Notes: generated from the letters alone by a model not told the origin. A stretch of 45,646 nucleotides of DNA from CAZPZZ01 sp964591245 (GCA_964591245.1 CAZPZZ010000015.1:1-45646), one strand, 5' to 3'. Shown: positions 1-8,207, counted from the first letter of the stretch. Translations and numbers: made by a program.

Positions 1-2
1 CC

Positions 3-116
3 CGCCGGGGAAATCTGAAATATGCACTTCCGTTTGGCTCTTTTCTCGCAGTTGCTGCCCTGCTGACTACTCACGTTGGTCGAGGGTTGATTGCATGGTA
101 TCTGGGACTCTATTAG
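3..116 (+). CDS. pilD: Prepilin peptidase (A24 family), C-terminal fragment
   Basis: The open frame enters from the left edge and ends at a TAG, giving 37 residues with no start in the window. The visible piece reads LKYALPFGSFLAVAALL and ends in a LIAWYLGLY tail. This matches the last membrane segment of type IV prepilin leader peptidases, where a (I/L)PFGPFLALGA motif precedes a short hydrophobic tail. The enzyme cleaves the leader from prepilins at the inner membrane and N-methylates the new N-terminus. The pilin-like genes a few hundred bases downstream are plausible substrates. The catalytic aspartates would lie upstream of the window and cannot be checked. The symbol rests on this short tail plus context. 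Confidence 0.6.
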   Translation, partial: RRGNLKYALPFGSFLAVAALLTTHVGRGLIAWYLGLY

Positions 117-314
117 CGCGAAGTTTTGCCCGATGGGGATCCTGCTGGATGCGTTGGGTGCGGCGACGACGCGATTGGTGCTGACCGTTGAGGCCAAGAT
201 AGCTGACTGGCCGTCCACGCATTGGCACGCTGTTTCTAGTTTGTGCAGGACGGTGCCGCGACGAGATTTGTTAGCGGCACGATTCTGGATGTTTTCTCAT
301 TACGGGGAGTGACG
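117..314. other. Intergenic region before the PilS-like kinase gene
   Basis: No supported gene lies in these 198 bases. A good -24 half of a sigma-54 promoter, TGGCACG, occurs at 223-229, but at the -12 position the sequence is TTCTA rather than TTGCA, so it is not a convincing promoter. A purine-rich ribosome-binding site (GGGGAG) sits just before the kinase start at 315. Confidence 0.4.
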
Positions 315-1589
315 ATGGCGCAATCCGGGTCATTGCTTCTTGCGCTAGCCGCCGTTGTAACGATGTTGATGTTACTACTGCTGCTTGCGGTCTGGCGTCT
401 TGGGGCCGTTGGGCGCCAGGGAGGGATGAAGGGGGCTGCTGACGAAACATTATTTCTTGCAACCGCTGTGGGGCAGGCTGTTTCTCGCTTGCGCGAGCGG
501 GAGCGTGCGACGCACGCTCGAGCTGTCGCCACCGAGCGCTTGAACAAGGAAATTGTTGCCAGCCTGCAGTCCGGACTAATTGTGGTCGGGGTTGAGGGTG
601 AGGTGAGGATCCTTAATGCAATCGCTCAGCGTCTGCTACGGTTGCCAGAGGTTGCCATCGGATCGCCGTATCAGAAGCTCTTCGGCTCCCGGTGCGCGCC
701 TTTGGTTGCGGCTCTCGCGGAGTGCCTGTCTGAAACCCGACCGATTACACATCGTGCGATCTCCTTGGAAGGAGCCAGCGCCGGTGATGTTCCGTCTCAT
801 TTCGGGGTGTCAGTCTCACCGCTGTACGACGCGGAGGGTGAGCCTCACGGAGCTATCTGTTTGTTCTCCGATGATACAGCAGTTGTCGAGCTTACTGAGC
901 GGGTGCGGCTGCAAGAGGGACTTGCCAGGGTGGGCGAACTGACGGCAGGAATTGCGCACGAGTTCAGGAATGGTCTCGCCACCATTCATGGTTATGGCCG
1001 TCTGTTTGATCTTGAACAATTGCCAGTGGCCTACCGTCCCTATGTCAAAGGTATTCGCGAGGAGACGGCATCACTTCGTGAGGTTGTAGAGCGATTTCTT
1101 GCGTTTGCTCGACCAACCGAACTTTCTCTGGCGCCAGTCGTGCTTGAAGGAGTCATGCGCCGGGTCACAGATGACCTGCGTCGGGAGATCGATGACGAAC
1201 ATGGTGTCATTACGGTGAGCGGCACGTTCGGGACGGTGGATGGTGACGAAGTGCTGTTACGACAGGCAGTGATGAATTTGTGTCGAAATGCACTCGAAGC
1301 CTGTCGCCAGGTTGATCGTCTGCCTCGTGTGACGATCGAGGGGAAGAATGATGGTCCCCGCCGGGAGACAATTGTTTCTGTGATCGACAACGGTCCCGGA
1401 ATGGATGTTGACACGATGAAACGTGCCTTTCAGCCATTCTTCACGACCAAACCGACCGGGACCGGACTTGGGCTGGCCCTGACCCAGAAGATCATCGTGA
1501 CCCACAATGGACGCGTGTCTGTCGATTGTGTAAAGGATGGCGGAAGTCGCTTTGAGATCTCGCTACCTCTGAGTAGCAGCAACTGCTAG
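315..1589 (+). CDS. PilS-like sensor histidine kinase
   Basis: A 424-residue two-component sensor kinase. It begins with one hydrophobic segment (about residues 5-24), followed by a PAS-like region (about 75-190). The HisKA H-box is GIAHEFRNGL with the phospho-acceptor near His215. The ATPase domain shows an N-box (RNALEA, Asn near 325), a G1 box (DNGPGM, near 358) and a G2 box (TGTGLGLAL, near 380). The kinase would autophosphorylate and pass phosphate to a partner regulator. Neighbouring pilin genes and the NtrC-type regulator gene at 4035 suggest a PilS/PilR pair. I chose the ATG at 315 because GGGGAG lies 5 bases before it; an upstream in-frame ATG at 243 would add 24 residues ahead of the membrane segment. 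Unlike Pseudomonas PilS, which has six membrane segments, only one is visible here. Confidence 0.8.
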   Translation: MAQSGSLLLALAAVVTMLMLLLLLAVWRLGAVGRQGGMKGAADETLFLATAVGQAVSRLRERERATHARAVATERLNKEIVASLQSGLIVVGVEGEVRILNAIAQRLLRLPEVAIGSPYQKLFGSRCAPLVAALAECLSETRPITHRAISLEGASAGDVPSHFGVSVSPLYDAEGEPHGAICLFSDDTAVVELTERVRLQEGLARVGELTAGIAHEFRNGLATIHGYGRLFDLEQLPVAYRPYVKGIREETASLREVVERFLAFARPTELSLAPVVLEGVMRRVTDDLRREIDDEHGVITVSGTFGTVDGDEVLLRQAVMNLCRNALEACRQVDRLPRVTIEGKNDGPRRETIVSVIDNGPGMDVDTMKRAFQPFFTTKPTGTGLGLALTQKIIVTHNGRVSVDCVKDGGSRFEISLPLSSSNC

Positions 1590-1623
1590 GTTGCGTACTC
1601 TCTCTCTACGTAAGAAAAGAAAT

Positions 1624-1633
1624 TTTTCGAAAA
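1624..1633. promoter_or_regulatory. Perfect 10-bp palindrome upstream of the pilin genes
   Basis: The sequence TTTTCGAAAA is a perfect inverted repeat in an AT-rich patch between the kinase gene and the first pilin gene. It lies about 88 bases before the start site predicted from the -24/-12 element, in the range where sigma-54 activators bind. A binding role is inference. Confidence 0.25.
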
Positions 1634-1689
1634 TTGGCTGCCCCGTTGACGCGGTGACGGTAGCTATCAATTGGGGCTCACTTCTCGGG

Positions 1690-1706
1690 TGGCGTGCGAG
1701 TTGCAT
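1690..1706 (+). promoter_or_regulatory. Candidate sigma-54 (-24/-12) promoter of the minor pilin genes
   Basis: The sequence TGGCGTGCGAGTTGCAT has the invariant GG and GC dinucleotides separated by exactly 10 bases, as sigma-54 promoters require, and a TTGCAT -12 element matching consensus. The -24 part (TGGCGTG) differs from TGGCACG at two positions. Transcription would start about 12 bases after the GC, essentially at the ATG at 1718. The same cluster encodes an NtrC-family activator with an intact GAFTGA sigma-54 contact loop, which makes the match more credible. Confidence 0.45.
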
Positions 1707-1717
1707 ACTCATCCAGT

Positions 1718-2265
1718 ATGGACTCACGGGCGTACGTTGCGAATCCGGTCGAGGTGTTGGGTCTGGGGTTGTTCGAGGTCGTTCTTTCGATCGGCTTGGT
1801 TGGACTTCTTGCTACGAGCGTCGCTCCGATTTTTAGCCTATCCGCGCGGTCTTTGGTGTTGGCCCGGCAGCGGACGTCCGCATTGATCTATGCGACTGAC
1901 CGGATAGAGCAGTTTCGTATTGGTGCGCGTCAGACCGGCATATTGCGTCCGCAAGTCGGCCAGACCGAGGTGGACTACCTGGACGGNNNNNNNNNNCCCC
2001 CCGTCCCCCCCCCCCCCCCCCCCCCTTCTATTCCCGGTTGGGGGGGGGGGCGCGCTTGGGTGTGGGCGGGGAGCCTCCGTCTGGGGCCCTTTACCAGAGG
2101 GTAACGTCAGTTCGCACGTTGGCGAGACAAACTGACGTTGTTGTCGTGCGCGTGGTGGTCGATCCCACGAGAACGGGTGTCTCAAATGACCGCGGGGTGA
2201 CTGTGTCACTAGGGGGGGCGACGTTGGAAACGTTGGTGCAATGGGGCCGAGAGGGAAAGAGATGA
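1718..2265 (+). CDS. PilV-like minor prepilin, interrupted by an assembly gap
   Basis: The N-terminal half carries a type III (prepilin) signal: a short leader, then G|LGLFEVVLSI with glutamate at +5, followed by a hydrophobic helix. This is what prepilin peptidase recognises. After about 90 residues the frame runs into ten Ns, then 21 Cs and 11 Gs that look like sequencing or assembly noise. The frame resumes in another phase and reads ALYQRVTSVRT through VQWGREGKR to a TGA at 2265. The TGA overlaps the next ATG as ATGA, a normal operon junction, so the gene is probably intact in the organism. The middle of the protein cannot be read. Family assignment rests on the leader and position; GspI-type pseudopilin is an alternative. 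Confidence 0.6.
1987..2050. other. Scaffold gap with flanking poly-C and poly-G
   Basis: Ten Ns (1987-1996) are followed by a 21-base C run (2005-2025) and an 11-base G run (2040-2050). The runs are unlike anything else nearby and shift the reading frame, so this stretch should be treated as unreliable sequence. Confidence 0.9.
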
Positions 2266-3320
2266 GAGCCGTGGCTCAAGAACCCTGTTGCCCAAGTGCA
2301 ACCGGCTCATGGGTGAATGGGTTCTCGCTCGCCGAGACGGTCATAGCCCTCGCGGTGACCCTCTTGCTTTTGGGTGCACTTCACGTCTTGAGCCATCCGA
2401 TGTTGTCACTCAATCGCGCACTACCTGCGGCTGCGGACGTTCATCAACGGGTACGGCATGGCTTTGACCAATTACACCGCGACCTCATCAATGCTGGCCG
2501 AGGGACTGTCGTTGTAGATCCCGGTCGTCTTACCCGCGTGCTACCAGCGGTTCTGCCATATCGCATTGGGCGGGGCGCTGCGGGAGATGCACACCTGCGG
2601 CCACGTTCTGAGGCACTGACAACCGTATCGGTACGCCCAACGGCCGGCCACGAGGCAACGATACTCACACCGATTGTTGGATTCAACGTGGCTGTTGAGT
2701 TGTCTCCAGCCATGAGATGTGGACGGACGTGCGGATACCGGGAGAGAGATCTCGTGCTCGTGTTTGACGAGCGGAAGGCGTGGGACCTGTTCCGCGTGAC
2801 TGCTACCGAGGGGCGAACGCTATGGTTAGAGCGTTCTCAATCGTCGGCCGTGACGCTTGCAGCAGGAGCTACCATTGCGCCGGTTTCGGCGCACCACTAC
2901 TACTTCGATGTGTCACGTTCACAACTCAGGCGCTATGACGGATGGGGCGGGGATTTTGCGATGGTTGATGCAGTAAGCAGCCTTCGCTTCAAATTGCTCG
3001 CTGTACCCTCGGTAGGCGATGTGCTCTGTCAGGGCGGCCGCCGTTCTTCTGGTCCGCTAGTTGCGCTTGAGCGCTGGGAGCTTGCCGATGGGCCATGGTG
3101 TGGGCCCGTTGGCCGGCCCTTCGACGAAGACCTCCTGCGAGTGCGTGCCGTCGTGGTCGAATTGCGGGTTCAGGCGGTGCAGCCTGAGCTTCGCGGGAGC
3201 GATCCACGGTTCTTTCTGCGGCCGGGAACCGCGTCTGGAGGAAGCATGACCGTTCCCGATCTTGCGGTCAGGTTCACCGTTGCACCGCGTAACCTTGGCG
3301 CTAGGGTGTGTTGTGCTTGA
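2262..3320 (+). CDS. PilW-like minor prepilin
   Basis: A 352-residue protein with a 20-residue leader ending in glycine, then F-S-L-A-E-T-V-I-A-L: a canonical prepilin cleavage site with glutamate at +5 and a hydrophobic N-terminal helix (about residues 21-42). Large minor pilins of this size with little other similarity are usually PilW-type, which form the tip or priming complex of type IV pili. Four cysteines in the C-terminal half could form disulfides. I chose the ATG at 2262, which overlaps the preceding stop as ATGA, over an in-frame ATG 21 bases upstream. The end overlaps a possible GTG start of the next gene. Confidence 0.7.
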   Translation: MRAVAQEPCCPSATGSWVNGFSLAETVIALAVTLLLLGALHVLSHPMLSLNRALPAAADVHQRVRHGFDQLHRDLINAGRGTVVVDPGRLTRVLPAVLPYRIGRGAAGDAHLRPRSEALTTVSVRPTAGHEATILTPIVGFNVAVELSPAMRCGRTCGYRERDLVLVFDERKAWDLFRVTATEGRTLWLERSQSSAVTLAAGATIAPVSAHHYYFDVSRSQLRRYDGWGGDFAMVDAVSSLRFKLLAVPSVGDVLCQGGRRSSGPLVALERWELADGPWCGPVGRPFDEDLLRVRAVVVELRVQAVQPELRGSDPRFFLRPGTASGGSMTVPDLAVRFTVAPRNLGARVCCA

Positions 3321-3327
3321 GGACCCT

Positions 3328-3939
3328 ATGGTGTCGACCCCCACCAACCGGGGCAGCGCTCTGTTTCTTACCCTTTGCGTCACCGCGCTTGTGGCGGGTT
3401 TGTCTGGGGTACTCGTGTCGATTCTGCTAACGGAGGAGGCCGTCGGACGGAATCATCACCGCAGCGTGTTGGCAGCGTATGCTGCAGATGGAATGCTCTC
3501 GAGTGTTACGGCGGAGCTAACAGAGATCGCGGGATGGGATGGCGTGCTAGTTGGTAGTGAACTCTCTGAATTCCGAGCGACAGTCGAGAAGGTGACGCTC
3601 CCCGCGGGAGGTGTGTTTGATGTGGTTGGCGAGACACGAACGCTTCAGCGGCAGCTTGATACCCGTTTCAGAGGAGGAGGTCTCAGGTGGCGGCTGTTTT
3701 CTTGGGGGTGGTGGTCAGATCTCATTGAAGACCCGGCTTTGGATCGGTTGACCTACGTGGTTGCGTGGGTGCGGGACGATATTGGTGACGAGGACGGTGA
3801 TCCTTACGTCGACATGAATGCCCAGATAGTCATTCGAGCCGCTGCATTTGGCCCGTTTGGCGTGCGCCGGGCTGTACAGGCGACCATCATGAGGGAATTT
3901 GAGTCGGTGTGTGTCGTATCGTGGCAGGTCGTCCGTTAG
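3328..3939 (+). CDS. PilX-like pilus assembly protein
   Basis: A 203-residue protein. After about ten polar residues comes NRGSALFLTL and a hydrophobic helix, then a stretch ending ...HHRSVLAAYAADG. This resembles the N-terminus of PilX-type minor pilins, which often lack a fully canonical +5 glutamate, as here. It follows the PilW-like gene by 7 bases from the ATG used; a GTG at 3313 would overlap the previous stop instead. Assignment is by position and N-terminal architecture, so confidence is moderate. A GspK-like pseudopilin is the main alternative. Confidence 0.5.
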   Translation: MVSTPTNRGSALFLTLCVTALVAGLSGVLVSILLTEEAVGRNHHRSVLAAYAADGMLSSVTAELTEIAGWDGVLVGSELSEFRATVEKVTLPAGGVFDVVGETRTLQRQLDTRFRGGGLRWRLFSWGWWSDLIEDPALDRLTYVVAWVRDDIGDEDGDPYVDMNAQIVIRAAAFGPFGVRRAVQATIMREFESVCVVSWQVVR

Positions 3940-4002
3940 CACCCGTTTTCTTTGCCGGTTTTCCCGTTTGTTTGGCGCGGTCAGGTGTTCTTGCCCCTCT
4001 GC

Positions 4003-4008
4003 TACACT
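4003..4008 (+). promoter_or_regulatory. -10-like element TACACT close to the regulator start
   Basis: TACACT matches the sigma-70 -10 consensus at four of six positions and lies 8 bases before an in-frame GTG at 4017. I see no convincing -35 hexamer. If used, it would give a leaderless or nearly leaderless transcript starting at that GTG. Confidence 0.3.
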
Positions 4009-4034
4009 GGCATTCCGTGAGCGCTCATTTGAAG

Positions 4035-5426
4035 ATGGCCAATGCACGTGTCTTGATCGTTGAAGACAAGGCGTCGCTTCGGACGATGCTCCGTCATGCG
4101 CTTGAAACTGCTGGACATGTTGTTGATGAGTCACCGGATGAGCCGGCTGCGGTGAAGATTATGAGGGCCTGGCGTCCGGCAGTTGTCCTGACCGACCTGC
4201 GGCTACCTACGGGGGATGGGTTGGGGGTACTGCGGGCGGCAAAAGAGCTCGATCCCGATCTGCCAGTTGTTGTCTTGACGGCGTTTGGCGGGGGTGAAGA
4301 CGCGGGCGTGGCGATGATAGTAGGGGCACTCGACTTTCTAGCCAAGCCGGTCGATCCTGAGCACCTCATATTGCTTGTGAACAGGGCCGTCGAACGACGA
4401 CGGATCGTCACCGAGAACCTCTTATTGAAGGAAGAGCTGGCGGCCAAACAAGGTGTGCCGCACATCATTGGGCGTGACTCGGCCTTGCTCCAGGTACTTA
4501 CTGGTCTTGAGCGGGCCGCCAAGACGGATGCCACGGTATTGCTCGAAGGTGAGAGCGGGACGGGGAAAGAGCTGTTTGCACGCATGTTGCACGCGTTCAG
4601 TCAGCGTGCTGTCGAGCCATTTGTGGCTATCAACTGCGCCGCTATCCCTGAGAACCTACTTGAATCAGAGCTCTTTGGGCACGAGAAAGGCGCTTTCACC
4701 GGTGCAATTACCCGCAAACCGGGGAAATTCGAGATGGCGCATGGGGGGACGCTATTTCTCGATGAGGTTGGGGATCTTCCGATCAGCTTGCAGGCGAAAA
4801 TCTTGAGGGCTGTTGAAACTTTGTCGTTCGAACGGGTCGGCGGTACGCGAGCTCTCCAGGTCAACGTGCGATTGGTGGCGGCAACGAACCGCGATCTACG
4901 TACGCAAGTGGCAGCTGGGCTATTCCGAGATGACTTGTTCTTTAGGCTTTCGGTCTTTCCTCTTCAGATTCCGCCCCTTCGGGAGCGGATGAGCGACGTG
5001 CCGCTACTTACGCGTTACTTCGTTGAGCGGTTCTGCAGGGATCTCAAGAAGGCGCCGTTGGCTTTTTCGCCTGCGGCAGAGGAACGCCTTGCCGAGTACA
5101 GCTGGCCCGGAAATGTACGCGAACTCCAGAATTGTGTCGAACGAGCAGTCATAATGTGCGACGGGACGGAAATTGGTCCGCAGCATCTCCATCTGAGCAT
5201 GGGGGTACCAATTGCGGAGCGAGCGGAAGATCCGTGGAATTTGATCGATCTGAAAGGAGGCCTGGAGGAGGTCACGAGTTACGCCGTGGTTCAGGTAGAA
5301 AAGCGGAAAATCAGGCAAGCTCTGGACGACGCTGACAGCAATATCGGCGTTGCTGCCAAGATTCTCCAGCTTAACCCTCAGGCGTTGATGGAGAAGACTC
5401 AGGAATACGAGATCAAACTTGGGTAG
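4035..5426 (+). CDS. PilR/NtrC-like sigma-54-dependent response regulator
   Basis: A 463-residue activator with three domains. The receiver domain (about 1-120) has VLIVEDK and a phospho-acceptor in VLTDLRLP (Asp near 54). The AAA+ domain has Walker A GESGTGKE (near 172), the sigma-54 contact loop GAFTGA (219-224), Walker B LFLDEVGDL (Asp near 243) and LRERMSDVPLL. The C-terminus is a Fis-type helix-turn-helix (about 420-463). It would open sigma-54 promoters when phosphorylated, probably by the kinase encoded at 315. I took the ATG starting MANARVLIVED; a GTG at 4017 adds six residues and fits a leaderless start. Placement after the pilin genes rather than beside the kinase gene is unusual. 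Confidence 0.85.
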   Translation: MANARVLIVEDKASLRTMLRHALETAGHVVDESPDEPAAVKIMRAWRPAVVLTDLRLPTGDGLGVLRAAKELDPDLPVVVLTAFGGGEDAGVAMIVGALDFLAKPVDPEHLILLVNRAVERRRIVTENLLLKEELAAKQGVPHIIGRDSALLQVLTGLERAAKTDATVLLEGESGTGKELFARMLHAFSQRAVEPFVAINCAAIPENLLESELFGHEKGAFTGAITRKPGKFEMAHGGTLFLDEVGDLPISLQAKILRAVETLSFERVGGTRALQVNVRLVAATNRDLRTQVAAGLFRDDLFFRLSVFPLQIPPLRERMSDVPLLTRYFVERFCRDLKKAPLAFSPAAEERLAEYSWPGNVRELQNCVERAVIMCDGTEIGPQHLHLSMGVPIAERAEDPWNLIDLKGGLEEVTSYAVVQVEKRKIRQALDDADSNIGVAAKILQLNPQALMEKTQEYEIKLG

Positions 5427-5440
5427 TTCTGGCCGAAAGG

Positions 5441-6526
5441 CTACCGGCTGATACCGATCGCTTCGAGCCCTTCCAGGACTTCCCGGTCGGTTACATCATT
5501 CACGATAATCGTGTTGCCGAGTCCCTGTGGGAGAACAACATGGAGGCGGCCGGACACCACCTTCTTATCTCGTCGCATGGCATTGACTACATCCGAAGGA
5601 GAGACGTCAGTTACTGACGGCAACGGACCCATGCGGCTGATCAGATCGGTTAGGCATTTGTGGTCGTCTGCGTCAAGGAGACCACGGGCGGCGCCGATGT
5701 GTGCCGCTACGAGCATGCCATAAGCGACGGCTTCCCCGTGCCTGAGCCGTCGATATGCAGTAATGGCCTCGAGCGCGTGACCCGCGGTGTGGCCGAAATT
5801 GAGGATTCGTCGCCGTCCAGACTCTCGTTCGTCATCGGCGACGACATCCGCTTTGATCTGACAGGAAGCGGCCACGATTTCTGACATTACCTCAGGATCA
5901 CGAGCGAAGATCTGTGGTAGTTTTTTTATCAAGAGTTCGAACAGGGGGCGGCTGGCGATCACTCCGTACTTGATCACCTCGTAAAGGCCGGCTCGTAGTT
6001 CGCGGCGAGGGAGAGTGTCCAGGAGGTGCTGGTCGGCGATTACGGCGACAGGCGCATGAAATGCCCCGATCAGATTCTTGCCGAGGGTATGGTTGACTCC
6101 GACTTTGCCCCCTACCGAACTGTCGACCTGGGCTAGTAGCGTCGTGGGGATGTGGACCAGATCAACTCCTCGCAGATACGTCGCGGCAGCGAAGCCCGCC
6201 GTATCTCCCAAGACCCCACCTCCGACTGCAATTAGAGTGGATTGCCGGTCGGCTTCGTGTTCGATCAATGCGTCGTAGATCTGGGTGACCGTGTTGAGTG
6301 TTTTTGACTGCTCGCCATCGGGAATCAGAAGGTGCTCTGTATTCGGTAAGGCCGTGGAAATCGTTTCCCCGTGCTGTGCCCAGACCGTCGGACTGGAGAC
6401 CAGGAATCGGCGAGATCCGACGCCAGCCGCGGAGAGCCAGCGTTCCATCTCATTCACGAGACCATGAGCGACGAAGATGGGATAGGTTCGGGCAGCGCTA
6501 GTGACGTTGATGCGCGTGGGCTTCAT
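5441..6526 (-). CDS. aroB: 3-dehydroquinate synthase
   Basis: A 361-residue enzyme, the normal length, catalysing the second step of the shikimate pathway (DAHP to 3-dehydroquinate) with NAD and a divalent metal in the cytoplasm. Diagnostic motifs are GGGVLGDTAGF (102-112, NAD binding), VDSSVGGKVGVN (134-145), the metal ligand in LYEVIKYG (Glu183), FGHTAGHALE (His246 and His250) and RHGEAVAYG (His263). The long open frame extends 53 residues upstream, but family similarity begins just after the ATG at 6526, and the extension would overlap proS. No strong ribosome-binding site is seen. The gene converges on the sigma-54 activator with a 14-base gap. Confidence 0.93.
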   Translation of the reverse strand: MKPTRINVTSAARTYPIFVAHGLVNEMERWLSAAGVGSRRFLVSSPTVWAQHGETISTALPNTEHLLIPDGEQSKTLNTVTQIYDALIEHEADRQSTLIAVGGGVLGDTAGFAAATYLRGVDLVHIPTTLLAQVDSSVGGKVGVNHTLGKNLIGAFHAPVAVIADQHLLDTLPRRELRAGLYEVIKYGVIASRPLFELLIKKLPQIFARDPEVMSEIVAASCQIKADVVADDERESGRRRILNFGHTAGHALEAITAYRRLRHGEAVAYGMLVAAHIGAARGLLDADDHKCLTDLISRMGPLPSVTDVSPSDVVNAMRRDKKVVSGRLHVVLPQGLGNTIIVNDVTDREVLEGLEAIGISR

Positions 6527-6589
6527 GTGCAATGGGTGTGGGTTCTTGTTTGGGGACGAGGGAGTAATGCCACTCTGGTCGGTATCGTG

Positions 6590-6618
6590 TTCTGAGCGTC
6601 CCTCACGTAATGTAGGAT
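6590..6618 (+). promoter_or_regulatory. Possible sigma-70 promoter of proS
   Basis: A TAGGAT -10 (6613-6618) stands 17 bases after a weak TTCTGA -35 (6590-6595). A GGAGG ribosome-binding site follows at about 6631, twelve bases before the proS ATG. The -35 match is poor, so this is tentative. Confidence 0.3.
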
Positions 6619-6647
6619 AACAGTTTTGGTCGGAGGTCTTCTTACTG

Positions 6648-8099
6648 ATGTCGGATAAGGACGCTGCACTTGTGACGGAGATCACTCCTCGGTCTCAGGA
6701 TTTTTCTCGCTGGTACACGGATGTCATCCGCCGAGCTGAACTGGCTGATTACTCACCAGTTAAAGGCAGCATGGTGATCCGACCCTATGGTTATGCCATC
6801 TGGGAGTTGATGCAGCAAGCGCTCGACCGTCGCATCAAGGAGACCGGGCATGTCAATGCTTATTTCCCGATGTTTATTCCAGAAGGGTTGCTCAAGAAGG
6901 AAGCGGCTCACGTCGAGGGCTTTGCTCCAGAGGTGGCCTGGGTAACTCACGGTGGTGAAGAGCGGCTGGAGGAACGCCTGGTGGTACGCCCGACGTCTGA
7001 AGCGATCATCGGCACGATGTATTCGAAGTGGATCCAATCCTGGCGCGACTTACCTGTTCTCATCAACCAGTGGGCGAATGTTGTTCGATGGGAGAAGGTG
7101 ACGCGGCTGTTTCTTCGGACAACTGAGTTCCTTTGGCAAGAGGGCCACACCGTGCATGAGACCGAGGCCGAAGCTCAGGAAGAGACTCTCAAGATGCTGG
7201 GAGTCTATAAGGATTTCGCAGAGACAGAACTTGCCATGCCTGTGCTAGAGGGCAGAAAAACTGATAGTGAGAAATTTGCTGGAGCTGCGAAAACCTACTC
7301 TATCGAGGCGTTGATGGGCGACGGTCGTGCCTTGCAGGCAGGGACGTCACACAACCTTGGCCAGAACTTCGCCAAGGTTTTTGACATTACATTCCAGGGC
7401 CGTGACAAGACAGTCCAATATGGCTGGCAAACATCATGGGGAGTGACGACGCGTCTCATTGGGGGAGTCATCATGATCCATGGCGACGATAGTGGGCTGA
7501 TTCTACCGCCTCGCATTGCCCCGTATCAGGTTGTCATGGTGCCGATTCCTCGGGGTAACTGGAGAGAGACCGTATTGCCTCATGCGGAGCGAATCAAGAC
7601 TGAGCTCATGAACGCAGGCATCAGGGTGATGCTCGACGATCGCGAAGAACACTCACCAGGTTGGAAGTATGCCGAATGGGAGATGCGGGGAGTGCCGTTA
7701 CGGCTCGAGATAGGCCCGAGAGACGTGAAGAGCGAACAGGTCATGCTCGTGCGACGGCAGGACCGCGAGAAAGTTTCAGCTCCCATGGCTGGACTGGCGG
7801 ACCACGTTCAGCGGCTCTTGGCTGAAATCCAACAGGCGCTCTTTAAGCGGGCGGTGGAATTCCGTGATGCGCACACGCACCGCACGACAACGCGGAGCGA
7901 GTTTGATCAGGTTCTTGAGGGGCGACCTGGTTTTGTAATCGCCCCCTGGTGTGGATCGGCCGACTGTGAAGCGCAGATCAAGACCGCAACTCAGGCGACC
8001 ATCCGTAATTTGCCCATTGAAGAGTCCCCTGCTTCAGGCGCCTGTATTCACTGTGGCGAGCCAGGACGGGTCGACGCGTATTTCGCTAAGTCTTATTAG
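6648..8099 (+). CDS. proS: Prolyl-tRNA synthetase (short, archaeal/eukaryote-like type)
   Basis: A 483-residue class II aminoacyl-tRNA synthetase that charges tRNA-Pro. It is the short ProRS form without the editing insertion of E. coli-type ProRS. Visible marks are FSRWYTDVIRRAELADY at the N-terminus, VRPTSEAII, FLWQEGHT, GTSHNLGQNF and the anticodon-binding region after about residue 290. The C-terminal domain has cysteines in WCGSADC and ACIHCGEP and ends in a tyrosine, as in ProRS type 3, where the C-terminus reaches toward the active site. Length and start agree with the family. It is divergently arranged with aroB and convergent with the ompA-like gene. Confidence 0.95.
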   Translation: MSDKDAALVTEITPRSQDFSRWYTDVIRRAELADYSPVKGSMVIRPYGYAIWELMQQALDRRIKETGHVNAYFPMFIPEGLLKKEAAHVEGFAPEVAWVTHGGEERLEERLVVRPTSEAIIGTMYSKWIQSWRDLPVLINQWANVVRWEKVTRLFLRTTEFLWQEGHTVHETEAEAQEETLKMLGVYKDFAETELAMPVLEGRKTDSEKFAGAAKTYSIEALMGDGRALQAGTSHNLGQNFAKVFDITFQGRDKTVQYGWQTSWGVTTRLIGGVIMIHGDDSGLILPPRIAPYQVVMVPIPRGNWRETVLPHAERIKTELMNAGIRVMLDDREEHSPGWKYAEWEMRGVPLRLEIGPRDVKSEQVMLVRRQDREKVSAPMAGLADHVQRLLAEIQQALFKRAVEFRDAHTHRTTTRSEFDQVLEGRPGFVIAPWCGSADCEAQIKTATQATIRNLPIEESPASGACIHCGEPGRVDAYFAKSY

Positions 8100-8111
8100 G
8101 AAACGTTTCCT
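8098..8111. repeat. 14-bp perfect palindrome over the proS stop codon
   Basis: AGGAAACGTTTCCT is fully self-complementary and begins inside the proS TAG. It is the first of several inverted repeats packed between the convergent proS and ompA-like genes. Confidence 0.6.
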
Positions 8112-8160
8112 GCCACGTGCCGGCGTGCTTCGTCACCAGCGAGGCACGCTATGCCTCACT

Positions 8161-8178
8161 CCCCAGATGCGACTGGGG
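8161..8178 (+). terminator. Candidate terminator hairpin after proS
   Basis: CCCCAG and CTGGGG form a perfect 6-bp stem around a six-base loop, followed by only three Ts (GGGGTTTCC). This is a weak rho-independent terminator on the plus strand at best. Confidence 0.35.
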
Positions 8179-8207
8179 TTTCCTACGCTCTGTAGAGGGA
8201 GGGCGGA

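Noticed and set aside
223..238. Second sigma-54 promoter before the kinase gene
   Set aside because: The -24 half TGGCACG is perfect, but the -12 position reads TTCTA and lacks the required GC.
91..312. 73-codon plus-strand frame before the kinase gene
   Set aside because: It overlaps the prepilin peptidase end in another frame and has no recognisable domain or ribosome-binding site.
5426..5452. Terminator between the sigma-54 activator and aroB
   Set aside because: A five-base stem with a GAAA loop exists (TGGCC-GAAA-GGCTA) but it is too short and lacks a U-tract.
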